Below are positions 45,193 to 56,734 of a stretch of DNA of 64,000 nucleotides, in pieces. Positions within the stretch are counted from its first letter, which is position 1. Each line of letters begins with the position of its first letter. This DNA comes from Isoetes taiwanensis (lineage: Eukaryota > Streptophyta > Lycopodiopsida > Isoetales > Isoetaceae), in the NCBI GenBank assembly GCA_021234155.1, contig JAJEKV010000008.1:14259410-14323409 (forward strand). The letters run 5' to 3'. The position numbers were made by a program, and so were the translations under genes. Under the pieces are notes generated by a model. It had not been told where the DNA came from. It worked only from the letters and a program-made list of their open reading frames with translations, and made no database searches.

Positions 45193-45516
45193 CTAAGTAT
45201 AGATTTTAACAATGATTTTGCCGGGGGCCCAATGGCAGTAAACATGGAAAATGCCAACAGCCGAGACATTCCTATCTCCCACATAGTCGCCCAGCCAATA
45301 GTCGATTAGTTGAACTGGAATTTGTGGAGTGAACCAGGCTTCTGCTTGAAAGAGATGACCAGGAAAGATTCTATCTAGAACAAGGGCTTCCCAAAGTTGG
45401 CTGAACTTGCCCTCCAACCAGCCACACATATAGAGATCTCCACAAATGATTATGGTGAAGAACCTAGCACTAGAGTAGCTTCTGTGCCTAGATAAATGTG
45501 GACTTAGATTGCTCAT
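45193..45516 (-). pseudogene. LINE-C upstream domain, copy 1
   Basis: A 107-codon frame reads FFTIIICGDLYMCGWLEGKF, then LWEALVLDRIFP and YWLGDYVGDRNVSAVGIF, followed by HVYC. This is the copy closest to the LINE-A domain (WLQEFVGNNEIAASGIF). It lies just downstream of the element's repeated 5' leader. Confidence 0.65.
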
Positions 45517-45539
45517 TCCGGCTGCTATTTTCCTGTTTA

Positions 45540-45876
45540 CAGAGATAAGAAGTCAGGAGGAGCAGCATAGCTCAACTTCTTCTTAGTCTGCTGTAGATGG
45601 CGAAGTAGAGGAGCTCATGAGAGCAGCATATCTCAACTCCTTCTTAGTCTGCATAGAATCAGATACGGCAGAGTTGGCACACTAGCGCCTTTAGAGCTCT
45701 GCCCTCTGCCTTTAAAGTTGCTTAGAGAGGGAGGAAGCCAGGAGGAGCAGCATTGCTCAACTCCATCTTCCCTGCTCTAGATAGGCTGATGTAGAGAAGC
45801 TTAGTAGAGCTCACTCAGGATCAAGCATGGCAGCCTTGACATACGGGCGCCATAGGTCCGCAGTCCGCCCTCTTTC
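45540..45876 (-). promoter_or_regulatory. LINE-C 5' leader with internal repeats
   Basis: A GAGCAGCAT(A/T)(G/T)CTCAACT segment occurs three times (near 45560, 45624 and 45746), each followed by a TCTTAGTCTG- or TCTTCCCTG-like word. Such repeated leaders serve as internal promoters in many LINEs. No coding frame is seen. Confidence 0.5.
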
Positions 45877-45890
45877 ACTTTCGCTTGGTC
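45877..45890 (+). repeat. Right target-site duplication of LINE-C
   Basis: ACTTTCGCTTGGTC, identical to 32904-32917. It is followed by TAACAAACAAAAGGG, which continues the LINE-A reading frame. Confidence 0.9.
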
Positions 45891-47714
45891 TAACAAACAA
45901 AAGGGAGATAAAAGTGTCTACTGTGCTTTGGATAGATTTTATGTCTGCAGTCCAGATTCTTCCTTTTGGGATAACTGCTTTGTTACCAGTGATGTACTGC
46001 TATTTCTGATCATCAACCCCAATTTCTGAATACTCATCACCTGACTCAGATTCCAAGAGATGGTAGTGTCTCTTACAAATTCAATTGTGCCTTGCTTAAC
46101 AATGACTTCTTTGTAAAGGACTTCAGAGAATTTTACCAGAATATTCACATTGAAAGCAATGGTCATTCCATGAAGAAGTTCTACTCCAAAATTAAGGTGA
46201 TTAAAAATTGGATCAAAAAGTGGTCTAAAAATAGATATCTGTTGAGACTAAAAGAGAAGGAAAGCTTTCTTTCTCAGATGAGAGAAATAAGGTCTATGCT
46301 TCAAGAAGATCCTTATAATATTAGCCTTCATATTCGTGAGGAAATTATAGAGAATCATCTAAAGAATATTGAAGAAAATGAGGCTAAGAGTTCTGCAATA
46401 AAATGTAAAGTCAAGTTTCTTTTTCAAAGTGGCCAAAAATAGGCTTCTTAGAAATTCTATCACTCAGGTTAGAACTGATGCAGGTACTATTTTGGATGAT
46501 CCCAAACTTATTAAATCCTTCTTCCAGGGTAATTATGCCTCTCCAGGTCAGATCGATACTACCAGGAAAAAGGATTTCTTAGCTCTTATGGATACCATTT
46601 TTCCATCTTCTATAGATTGTATGGATGACTCCATAATTATTCCTCCCAATGAAGATGAGATTCTTAATATCCTAAAATCCTTTGGGAAAAGCAAATCTCC
46701 TGGCCCTGATGGTCTCTCCAGTGAATTCTATATTTACTTTTGGGATATTCTTAAGTCTGATCTTCTTTCTATGGTTAGAGGTTTTTGGTATGCAAATCAT
46801 CTTCATCTTTCTATCTCGGCTGGTTTTGTTGCTCTGATTCCTAAAGTGGACAATCCCACTGCCTTCTCAGAATAGAGACCTATCTCCCTTACTAATACCT
46901 CATACAAGATTTGTGCCAAAATCATACCTAATAGGATCAAGGCTTGCCTGCAAAAAAAACATCAGTCAATATCAATCTGCCTTTCTTCCAAACAGGTCAT
47001 TTTGGACAATTATATCGTGGCTATGGAAGGTCTTCATTGGAACAAAATCTCCAATCAAAATTGTGTGTTACTTAAGTTGGATTTCAAGCGTGCATTTGAT
47101 ACTGTGAGATGGGATTTTCTAGACTATGCTCTTACTAAATTGGGCTTTCATCTGAAATTTAAGTTGCTTATTCATAGCCTTAATATCAATTAATGCTGCT
47201 TTTATCTTAAATGGCACACCTTCCCAATTCTTTCCATTATCTCGAGGTGTGAGACAAGGTTGTCCTCTTGCTCCATATCTTTTCTTAATTGTGGCAGATA
47301 TGCTAACCAGGGCTATTCAGTATCTTCAAGCTTTAGGAAAGATCACTGGTCTTAAAATGCCAAATAGTGATACTTCCCTCATCATCTCCCAATATGCTGA
47401 TGATACTTTTGCTTTTTTGGATGCTAATGCATCTAATATTGACTTCTTTCTTGAGACCATTAGCCAATTCTCTGATGCCTTTGGTGTTCATTTGAATCTG
47501 TTCAAATATACTATTATTGGTTATATCAATCATTCAAATTTTGCTAATATTAGGGTTTTAAACTGCAATCTGTGCCGTTAGGCATGCCTCTTTCTCATAA
47601 TACTTGCTTGAAAGGCCTTTGGCAGCCTATTGTTAATAGAATTAAGATGAAGTTGAATGATTATAAAAACTGCTTAGCAGGCAGAACTCTAATTGCAAAT
47701 TCGGTCTTGGCTAG
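45891..47714 (+). pseudogene. LINE-A unit 1, end of endonuclease and reverse transcriptase
   Basis: This continues from 32917: NKQKGDK, a damaged DRFYVCSPDSSFWDNCF, then the linker (46092-46442, IKVIKNWIKKWSKNRYLLRL). RT follows: SKSPGPDGLSSEFYIYFWDI, LILPK-type VALIPKVDN, RPISL (after a stop), LLKLDFKRAFDTVRWDFL, GVRQGCPLAPYLFLIVADML and the catalytic ISQYADDTFAFLDA (47389-47430). It ends at the thumb, AGRTLIANSVLASSLLYLV, where the next unit starts. Missing are the connection part, the zinc finger and the 3' end. Confidence 0.9.
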
Positions 47715-47733
47715 TTCCTTGTTGTATTTGGTG

Positions 47734-49230
47734 CGGATCCTCCTATAAAGATCCTTTCTTGAAATGTTAGGGGTATTAAAGGTCCTCTTAAAAGAAGGAG
47801 AGTTATCTCTCAAGTTAGAAACTATAATGCTGACATTATCCTTCTCCAGGAGTTCCCAAAATTTGAAGCTTCAAATCTTGGTGATTGGATTTACCCCGGT
47901 GCCTCATCTACTTGGATTGAAGCTAGTGGTTGAAGTGGTGGTCTTGCTATTATCTGGAGAAACATTAAACATGTCTTCAATTCTCCCTCCAAGATGTGGC
48001 AGGCTGTTATCTATACAATTCAAGAATCTATTTTTGCTATTGTGAATATTTATGCTTCCACCAATCCTAAAGAAAGGAATCTCTGTGGACTGAGATCAGT
48101 TCTTGGATCTCAGTTCTTGGATCTCTAGCAAGCCTACTACTGATTGGATTGTTGCTGGTGATTTTAACAACACTCCATCCTGTAATATGAAGTTTGGCAA
48201 CAAAATTAATATGTCTGGCTTATCTCCTGGCCCTGATGGTCTCCCCAGTGAATTCTATATTTACTTTTGGAATATTCTTAAGTCTGATCTTCTTTCTATG
48301 GTTAGAGGTTTTTGGTATGCAAATCATCTTCATCCTTCTATCTCGGCTGGTTTTATTGCCCTGATTCCTAAAGTGGACAATCCCACTGCCTTCTCAGAAT
48401 GGAGACCTATCTCCCTAACTAATACCTCATATAAGATTTGTGCCAAAATCATACCTAATAGGATCAAGGCTTAACTGCAAAAAAAACATCAGTCAATATC
48501 AATCTGCCTTTCTTCCAAACATGTCATTTTTGACAATTATATTGTGGCTATGGAAGGTCTTCATTGGAACAAAATCTCCAATCAAAATTATTGTGTGTTA
48601 CTTAAGTTGGATTTCAAGCGTGCATTTGATACTGTGAGATGGGATTTTCTAGACTATGCTCTTACTAAATAGGGCTTTCATCTGAAACTTAAGTTGCGTA
48701 TTCATAGCCTTAATGTCAACTCTAATTCTGCTTTTATCTTAAATGGCACACCTTCCCAATTCTTTCCATTATCTCGGGGTGTGAGACAAGGTTGTCCTCT
48801 TGCTCCATATCTTTTCTTAATCGTGGCAGATATGCTAACCAGCGCTATTCAGTACCTTCAAGCGTTAGGAAAGATCATTCCTCATCATCTCCCAATATGC
48901 TGATGATACTTTTGCTTTTTTGGATGCTAATGCATCTAATATTGACTTCGTTCTTGAGACCATTAGCCAATTCTCTGTTGCCTCTGGTGTTCATTTGAAT
49001 CTGTCCAAATATACTATTATTGGTGATATCAATCATTCAAATTTTGCTAATATTAGGGTTTTAAACTGCAATCAAGCTTCTGTGCTGTTAGGCATGCCTC
49101 TTTCTCAGAATACTTGCTTGAAAGGCCTTTGGCAGCCTATTGTTGATAGAATTAAGAGGAAGTTGAATAATTATAAAAACTGCTTATCCTTTGCAGGCAG
49201 AACTCTAATTGCAAATTCTGTCTTGGCTAG
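47734..49230 (+). pseudogene. LINE-A unit 2 (internally deleted ORF2 copy)
   Basis: The unit begins again with the ORF2 start (KILS-NVRGIKGPLKRRRV) and the endonuclease to GNKINMSGL (48221). It then jumps directly to SPGPDGLPSEFYIYFW (48222), so about 0.9 kb of endonuclease end and linker is missing. RT follows as in unit 1, with GVRQGCPLAPYLFLIVADML and ADDTFAFLDANAS. It ends at the same thumb junction. It is close to unit 1 at the base level, with scattered stops. Confidence 0.9.
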
Positions 49231-49249
49231 TTCCTTGTTGTATTTGGTG

Positions 49250-49976
49250 TTGATCCTCCTATGAAGATCCTTTCTTGAAATGTTAGGGTATTAAAGGTCC
49301 TCTTAAAAGAAGGAGAGTTATCTCTCAAGTCAGAAACTATAATGCTGACATTATCCTTCTCTAGGAGTTAAGCTCCCAAAATTTGAAGCTTCAAATCTTG
49401 GTGATTGGATTTACCCCGGTGCCTCATCTACTTGGATTGAAGCTAGTGGTAGAAGTGGTGGTCTTGCTATTATCTGGAGAAACATTAAACATGTTTCCTT
49501 CTTCAATTCTCCCTCCAAGATGTGGCAGGCTGTTATCTACACAATTCAAGAATCTATTTTTGGTGTTGTGAATATTTATGCTTCCACCAATCCTAAAGAA
49601 AGGGAATCTCTGTGGACTGAGATCAGTTCTTGGATCTCTAGCAAACCTACTACTGATTGGATTGTTGCTGGTGATTTTAACAACACTCCATCCTGTAATA
49701 TGAAGCTTGGCAACAAAATTAATATGTCTGGCTTAGAAAGGAAAAATTGGGATACCTTTATATCTGATTCCTCTTTGGTTTATGTGCCTTCTTCCACTGC
49801 TACTTTCACTTGGTCTAACAAACAAAAGGGAGATAAAAGAGTCTACTATGCTTTGGATAGGTTTTATATCTGCAGTCCAGATTCTTCCTTTTGGGATAAC
49901 TGCTTTGTTATCAGTGATGAATGTACTGCTATTTTTGATCATCAACCCCAATTTCTGAATACTCGTCACCTGACTT
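49250..49976 (+). pseudogene. LINE-A unit 3 (endonuclease part only)
   Basis: A third copy starts at the ORF2 beginning and is open over much of the endonuclease (49520-49981): WQAVIYTIQESIFGVVNIYA, DWIVAGDFNNTPSCN, TFTWSNKQKGDKRVYYALDR and FDHQPQFLNTRHLT. It breaks off at 49976. The next LINE-A sequence in order is found inverted at 52375. Confidence 0.9.
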
Positions 49977-51784
49977 ATTAACTGCAAAATCCAAAGCAAA
50001 CCAAAAGCCAAAGTTATTTAAACGCCCAAATCAGTAGATGAACAGAAGTGATTTATAAAATGAATTTATCAATCCATCGATCAACAAACCCACCAAATTG
50101 ACACATTGCATGCATCTATCGTTGATTCATTGGCCAAGAATCATTATGCAACGATTTCTACAGCGTCTATGGCAACAAAAAATACCATTTCACATACCCA
50201 TCAGCGAAAACATATGAAATCGTTTATAGAGAATCTATCCATTTCGGAATGGATAATATCACCTACCAGTGAATAGATGGTGCACAAAGGAAAGAAAAGA
50301 AAAATTCGCGGCAATGCATGCCCGGATGGAAAGGGGCAAAAAAGCAAGAAAAATCCCAAAAACCCACAGCTTGAAATCATATTAAAAAATTTGCTAGCGA
50401 TTTTTGGAAGCACCGGAATATTTTCCGATGACCAAAATGTCAACAATCTTAGGAAATCATCCTTAAAAAAAAACCCAAAAACCTTTTTCACCAAACCGGA
50501 AAATCCCAAATTAACAAGATTGATTGATAAGGAATAACACATGTGATATTATTAATTATGATGTGTTATGCCCACGTGGGACTCGGTACCTCCACCGCCC
50601 CACATGCCCAAAATTAACCCGCGTGGGGTGATTGGACGGGGGTAATCTAGGCTTTTTTTTGGGGGGGGTAGATAGGAAATTTTTTGCAACATGTAGTCTG
50701 GAACATTTCCCAAGAAATCCAATATGAAGGCCTAAATGAACACATTTTTAAAAGTTCTTTCTTGCAAAGAGAATTTTTTTTTATGCTCTTCATGATAGTG
50801 GAATCTTTTTTGCAAAACTAGATTTTTCATTTTTTTGGCTTAAAGAGGGTATGGAAATATGAGGTGGCAAGTCGGCAAGATTTGGCAAGATGAAGATGAT
50901 ATGGCAAAAAGGGGTGATGAGGTGTCAAACAACTTGGCAAGGAACATTTTTTCTAGTCAAAACATGTGATGAGGTGAGGTGATGAATGTGACACGTGGAT
51001 GATGATGTGGAAGTGTTGGTGATGATGTGGCAAGATAACATGTCACCCTCATGATCTTAAACAATTTATTTTGAAGAATCTTTGAAAAGAATGAATTTTC
51101 AATAGGATGACACGTGTGTGATGTGACATGGCAATGAAGATGATGTGTATGATGACTTGGCCATTTTTAAGTGATGACATGGGTCAATTTAATGCTAATG
51201 CATATTAATTGCATTCTTTAGGCAAATCTTTGACTTTTATTGCTTCCCTTAGGAATTTTGCACTTTCTCTCACCACTTGACTTCTAGAGAGAGAATTCGA
51301 CCCTAGACCATGGGTATGGCTAAATCAAGTGAAAATTTTGCTTTTACAAGATGGTGATGGTATAGTGGGTGTGTTTAGTGTGAATGACATATGAAAAAGA
51401 AGTTTTGACTAGAAAAATCTTCTAGGCCAAAAGCTAGACATGGAATTTGAGGTCACATAGGCATGTTTTCATGGCAAAGGATATGGAAGGCTTGAGATGG
51501 ATATGGAAGGCAAAGGATATGCCAAGAACTCAAATGGAAACATCACATACCAAGAACACTTCAAGGGGTCTTCCAATCTTCAAAGTTGTCTTGTTTGAAT
51601 CACCTTCTCTAGCATGCTTGTGTGATCTTTCATGAATGTCCTCACCTTGGTCTTCAAGTCTTCACTTCGTAATGTGCAAAGATGAATTTTCTTCAAATGA
51701 ATTGTGTTTGTGTATCTGTGTTCAAATCCAAGTGTAAGCATGACTAATCACATTGTGCCTTGCTCTTCTATGCTGCCATAGCAT
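49977..51784. other. Spacer without recognised genes
   Basis: Includes the dispersed repeat above. 50900-51190 is rich in GATGATGTGG and (T)GGCAAGAT words. 51470-51545 has short imperfect repeats of GGATATGGAAGGC and AAGGATATG. No gene or element end is seen. Confidence 0.4.
50390..50540 (+). repeat. Dispersed repeat, copy 1
   Basis: The segment around CAACAATCTTAGGAAATC, A-runs, GGAAAATCCCAAATTAACAA and GATTGAT matches 55083-55240 in the same orientation. It has no coding content I recognise. Confidence 0.75.
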
Positions 51785-52375
51785 GGCAGCAAGTGTCCAT
51801 AAGAGCTAAGAAATCCTTTTTCCTGGTAGTATCGATCTGACCTAGAGAGACCCTTGGAAAAAGAGAGGCATAGTTATGTTTGAAGGACTTGATAAGTTTG
51901 GGATCATCCAAATTAGTACCTACATCAGCTCTATTTCTAAGAAGCCTATTTTGGCCGCTTTGAAAAAGAACTTAGAGCTACCATAATCCATCTCCTTATT
52001 GAACTTGACTTTACATTTTATTGCAGAACTCTTAGCCCCATTTTCTTCAATATTCTTTAGATGATTCTCTATAATTTTCTCACGAATATGAAGGCTAGTA
52101 TTATAAGGATCCTCTTGAAGCAGAGACCTTATTTCCCTCATCTGAAAAAGAAAGCTTTCCTTCTCTTTTAGTCTCAATAGCTGTCTACTTTTAGACCACT
52201 CTTTAATCTAATTCTTAATCACCTTAATTTTGGAGTAGAACTTCTTCATGGAATGGCCATTGCTTTCAATGTGAATATTCTGGTAAAATTCTCTGAAGCC
52301 CTTTACAAAGAAGTCATTTTTAAGGAAGGCACAATTGAATTTGTAAGAGACACTACCATCTCTTGGTCGAATTAA
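51785..52375 (-). pseudogene. LINE-A ORF2 linker fragment, inverted
   Basis: On the minus strand this reads IPRDGSVSYKFNC-like text and NDFFVKGFREFYQNIHIESN, then LRLKEKESFLFQMREIRSLL and ENGAKSSAIKCKVKFNKEMD, ending in the RT entry. It is the LINE-A stretch that directly follows the end of unit 3 at 49976, but on the other strand. It looks like the displaced end of unit 3. Confidence 0.85.
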
Positions 52376-52379
52376 CTCT

Positions 52380-55082
52380 GGATCACACTGGAACCGAGAA
52401 ATAAAGACCAGGTATTAGTTTTATTGAGGCGCGTTTTAGAAAGTTTGGTTGCCGAAAAAGAACTCTGATCTCAAAAATTTGAAAAAAAATTCATTTACAA
52501 TGATTTATGAATTCGGAGTTTGCCGTGTTCCAGAGCTGGGATCTTATTGCTTAGATACAGCTGTCCACGAAGCCCTATTGCCAGATTCATGACAGAACTC
52601 ATGCCACATTGCTTCCTTATGTTTTCAGCTTTGCCAAGAAAAGTTGAGGAAATGCAAGACATTTTCTACGAAACCGTATTTTGCTGAAGATCTTAACTAT
52701 GCCAAGGGCTCATGTCGAGATCAAACCAAAGGTAGAGGGAGGTCTTTTTTGTACTGGTCTCTTTTATTCTAAAAGAGCTAATCTATTATAATTCATGGTA
52801 TATTTTCTCAAGAAGTTAGATCTTTAAGTTTATCATGCCATGAAGTCGTCCTTATTTTCTACTGTAAGTTATGGACAAAAGTAGCAGTAAGATGACTTTG
52901 ACATCCCTATCTCCCTAGACATCAATAGGCAGCCTTGGAGCTCTTACTTAATGGTCTGTGCTGTAGATCCTAGAATTCTTTCAAGGGCATTTATAGCCGC
53001 AATTGCACTGCATTTCTTTAGGTAAAGGTCCGTTTTCATTGTTGATATGTTTAGAATCTGTGGACATTATTTGTGGAATGCCTGTATGCAGTCTGCTAAC
53101 TACTATCCATTAGATGCCATTTTTGTCAGCTTCAAGTTCAAGAGTATTATATTCCAACATTTTCACGATGTAAACACCCATGCTCCAACTAATTGCAAAA
53201 AGTTTGCTGACGATTTGAAAGACATGAGGTATGTATTAAATAAGAACACCCAACATATAATTAGTGCAAATCAACCTGTAATCGCCACATAGATATATAA
53301 ATGGCATCTATGTGGCATAATGCTAATAGAGGTACGGTTACCTGTGCTGCAATTGGTCCCTTGATTCCCCTCAAGCACATGGAAAAGGGTATTGATGAGA
53401 AAAAAAATCTGCTAATCGCATCAAGTGACTATATTTTGAAAAGGCCAGAGAGTTCGTTTTGCTCAGTGGAAACTATAAAAGAAGAGCACTCTCTGAGAAC
53501 TATAAAAAAAGGAGCAGTATCAGCAGTTTAGAGGGTTATTAGATTTTTGAAGGCCAAACGTTCCTTTGCCTCAGTGAGAACTATAAAGGAAGATTCGTTT
53601 CAGCATTTTGCAGAAGGATTATTAGCTACTTTATAAATAGTGCATCCTCCTATTCGGTTATGTTTAGCACATATGACAATAATAAGCAAAGAGTTACAGA
53701 ATACAGAATACGACAATTGTTACTGGCTTGATTGCGCAATACTTCCTTTGGCAGCATGATATAGTGGTCACATGGAAACCTATTAAACTTTCAAAGTTAA
53801 CATTAGAAATCCTAGCATTTAATCTGGCATCATTTGGAGAGAGCTTTGGGGCCACATAGTCTTCTTACTTTTGTTTTAGAGCATGGAATCCATATACTAA
53901 ATTTGTTATTTTCCCGAAGGCAGAAACTAACCTTATAGCATAAATTAACCTTGTTTCTACACCCAAGCATCAATTGGTAGTTCTCCATCAATTACAGCTA
54001 TAATTATCAGCATTTGATCTCCGCCAAAATCAAATCTATATAAGGAACGGATTTAGAACATGAATTCATAAGAATTATATCCTTTAGACTCTGCATATTT
54101 AGATAGTAAGAAGGGAGCACTAATAACACGTGTTAATATTACCTCAAATTCCTTGCCACCCAGAATAAAACAACCATTTCTATTGCAGTGCAAAAAATAT
54201 AAGGACGAAACCCTCGCTACAGACTGGTGCCTAACATGGTAATACACAATTCTCCTATCTTAATGTAACAGAATTGAGTGTGGAAACTTCAAACATAAAT
54301 TGACACAGGGGATTCGTTGATACTTCATATCTATAGGTACGATAAATCTCAAAAGCATAAGCATAACAAATAGATTGGACACACTCAATATTTACCTCAA
54401 TCTTGAAATATTGATGGCAATTTCGGCCCTTCCTTTACTCTCTGCACAACCTGTGTCTATGATTCCATGCAATAGGGGACGCATCCTTGAAATTAATGGC
54501 TTCCTTTAAAGAGATGAACATAACGAACTATAGGCTTCTAAAACTAGAGAGCCTGCAAGCCATGAGAGAAAGCATAAATTCACTTTGCTCAATGCACTTG
54601 ATGTTAAAGCCTCAGAAGTTTCTACACTTATAAGCTACGATGCCACCTCTATAAATCTATAATTGTAACCACAATAGATATGCAAAATACTCCTGTATTA
54701 GGGTCGGAGGAGCCAGAGGAGGGCATCAAAAGAATAACAAAGAGAAAATGTATCGCAAACATTTTGTTGCAACAGGAACAAATAAACCTATTTGAAATTT
54801 CAAGCACCTCAAATTTTTGGCAAGTCACATACTTTGCCATTGACGGAGCTCCCAGACTGGAAACCTTTGCGCACAAACAAACCTCCAAAACTGGGGGAGC
54901 AATTCATTGCAGTCTGGGGCAAACCTTAATTCAATACAAAGCTGCATGTTAGATGATGGGTGAGCTACTTCTTCTACCATAGATCTGCCAGTTTATCGTG
55001 ACCAAGGTCGCCTCTGCTACTCATTGAAACTGTCATCAAAATCCTAGAGACCCATTTAGAAATTTCTATCCAAAAATCTTAA
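52380..55082. other. Intergenic DNA, no gene recognised
   Basis: Open frames up to 90 codons (54680-54952, 53047-53292 and 53301-53531) have no family match and no supporting splice or promoter context. ACTATAAAA-type words recur near 53470-53580 (GAGAACTATAAA twice). Nothing else is supported. Confidence 0.4.
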
Positions 55083-55240
55083 ACCCCAAATCATCTAAAC
55101 TATTTTTCCAGTTTGGAAATCTTTTTTGGCAACCAAAATGCCAACAATCTTAGGAAATCGCCCTTAAAAAAAAAAAAACCAAAAATATTTTTGTCCAGAC
55201 TGGAAAATCCCAAATTAACAAGATTGATACAAGAAATTAG
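55083..55240 (+). repeat. Dispersed repeat, copy 2
   Basis: Matches 50390-50540 in the same orientation, with about 80 percent agreement by eye. The two copies lie 4.7 kb apart. Confidence 0.75.
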
Positions 55241-55468
55241 CATGTTCTTATGGTGCAAGCTTGGACCAATGGACATTTGATTTGAACTTGTGGTTATGAG
55301 GAGCAATTTTGGCCAAACCTTGGGATTCTGAAGGGCAATTTTTATATTTGGGGCCACCTAGAATATCGAGCCAAAATTACTGCTTCTAGAAATACTTAGG
55401 CGAGAGATTTTCATGTTAGTCAACCCATAAACACCCATTAGTAAACTCCCAAAATATCTGGTACACAA

Positions 55469-55590
55469 TACTACCTTTATAACTTTCTACCTTAGTAACT
55501 TCTAGACCATTCTAAAACATCTACTAAAATATACTACCTTTACAACTTTCTACCTTAGTAACTCCCAAACCATTCTACAACATCTGACAA
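55469..55590 (+). repeat. 62-bp tandem repeat, two copies
   Basis: ATACTACCTTTA(T/C)AACTTTC starts at 55469 and 55531. Both units continue with TACCTTAGTAACT and ACCATTCTA(A/C)AACATCT. The period is 62 bp. Confidence 0.8.
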
Positions 55591-55909
55591 AAACTTACTA
55601 TTTTTTCTATTCTGAGGTGCTTAATTGTGCTAGTTAATTGATCAAAACCCATTATCAGCCTTTAAAATATTTTAGAATATCTAGAAAAAGTTATTATTTT
55701 TAGAAACTTTCCACTTTAGGCTTGCTTTGATTATTTGCGCCAAGATATTAGTCCACTCCAACACTCCAGCTGAGAAACTTTAGTCCACTCTAGAACATTC
55801 TACGATCTTCCCCTAAGCTTGACGTTATCTTCAAATGCTTACGACTGAGTATAGATCACTTGACTGATACCAATTTCAAGAGTTGTTGGATGAAAAAATA
55901 AAGGGAAAT

Positions 55910-56733
55910 TTATAAAAATATATTACCCAAGGTGCTACATCCTCTAAGGACATTAAAAAAGGTAACTTTGCTTGGCTTTATGCCCTCCTTCTCCATGTTA
56001 TAAAAACAATCTATAGCAAGCATAGGTTCCTGATGTTGAAAATACCCTGCAATCATTGAATTCCATGATATCACATTCCTATTTGGTAGTCTCAAAAAGA
56101 TCTGGACAAGCCTGTTTTAGATTTCCACACTTGCCATACATATCAAGAAGGGCACTTCCTACCACTATGTCTAATTGAAGTCTACTCCCAATAATCTGCT
56201 TATGAATGCAAATACCTTGCTCTTTTGCACCAACGGCTCCACATGTCTTCAAGATACTTGGGAATGTATACTTATACTGCAACTAGCAAACTGTCATATA
56301 AAAAAGCGCCATGCCATCTTCCCCGAGCTTTGTGTGGGTGTCAATAATTGCACCCCAAGTATAATGGCTGGCCAAAGAAACTTTATGGAATAAATGATTT
56401 GTTTCAACCAAATTGTTGCATGTTGTAAAAAGGCGTATGAGATGATCTGTCAAGACAGTAACCGAATCCAGTCCACTATGGATCACAAAGGCGAATCCAG
56501 TCCACTATGGATCACAAAGGATTGCACTCGCCTCGCCAGTTCCAAATCTTGCCATTTTGTGCACTCGTATACCGTCTGGTATGCTAGCTCCCTTGATATT
56601 ATAAGTGATTTTTGCTTAGTTACAGGAACCTCGCCTATACGACCCACAAGGTCTAATATGCAAATAATATGAAGTATATTTGGTTTTATGGCATTATGTT
56701 CCCTCATAAAACTCTACAAAGACCCATATTTAA
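55910..56733 (-). pseudogene. Broken partial duplicate of the PPR gene
   Basis: Right behind the intact PPR gene, a related copy is read in three pieces. The first (56707) opens with MREHNAIKPNILHI, text from near the C-terminus of the intact gene, and joins directly to KQKSLIISRELAYQ, text from its N-terminus. The second and third carry TFPSILKTCGAVGAKEQG, VVGSALLDMYGKCGNLKQAC and NVISWNSMIAGYFQHQEP, ending near RGCSTLGNI. A 28-bp tandem duplication (GAATCCAGTCCACTATGG at 56464 and 56492) breaks the frame. The C-to-N junction suggests an unequal exchange within an earlier tandem pair. Confidence 0.85.
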
Positions 56734-56734
56734 T

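Larger units (their letters stand above)
32918..45876 (-). mobile_element. LINE-C, 13-kb nested non-LTR retrotransposon
   Basis: The element lies in reverse orientation inside LINE-A unit 1. Its A-tail is the T-run at 32920-32937. Its 5' end is at 45876, and 14-bp target duplications flank it. Joining 32917 to 45891 restores LINE-A codons TFAWSNKQKGDK. From its 5' end it carries a repeated 5' leader, three copies of an unnamed domain, ORF1 (DUF4283), a spacer, and ORF2 (endonuclease, RT, zinc finger). Two later insertions split ORF2: a TTAA-flanked inverted-repeat element and a GC-rich retroposon. Without them it is about 9.7 kb, long for an L1-type LINE; part of the extra length is in the 1.4-kb 3' region. 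Confidence 0.9.

Noticed and set aside
47764-48045. A 93-codon Leu/Val-rich frame repeated at 32397, 47764 and 49383
   Set aside because: It is the wrong frame of the LINE-A endonuclease; the right frame gives NVRGIKGPLKRRRV and other endonuclease motifs.
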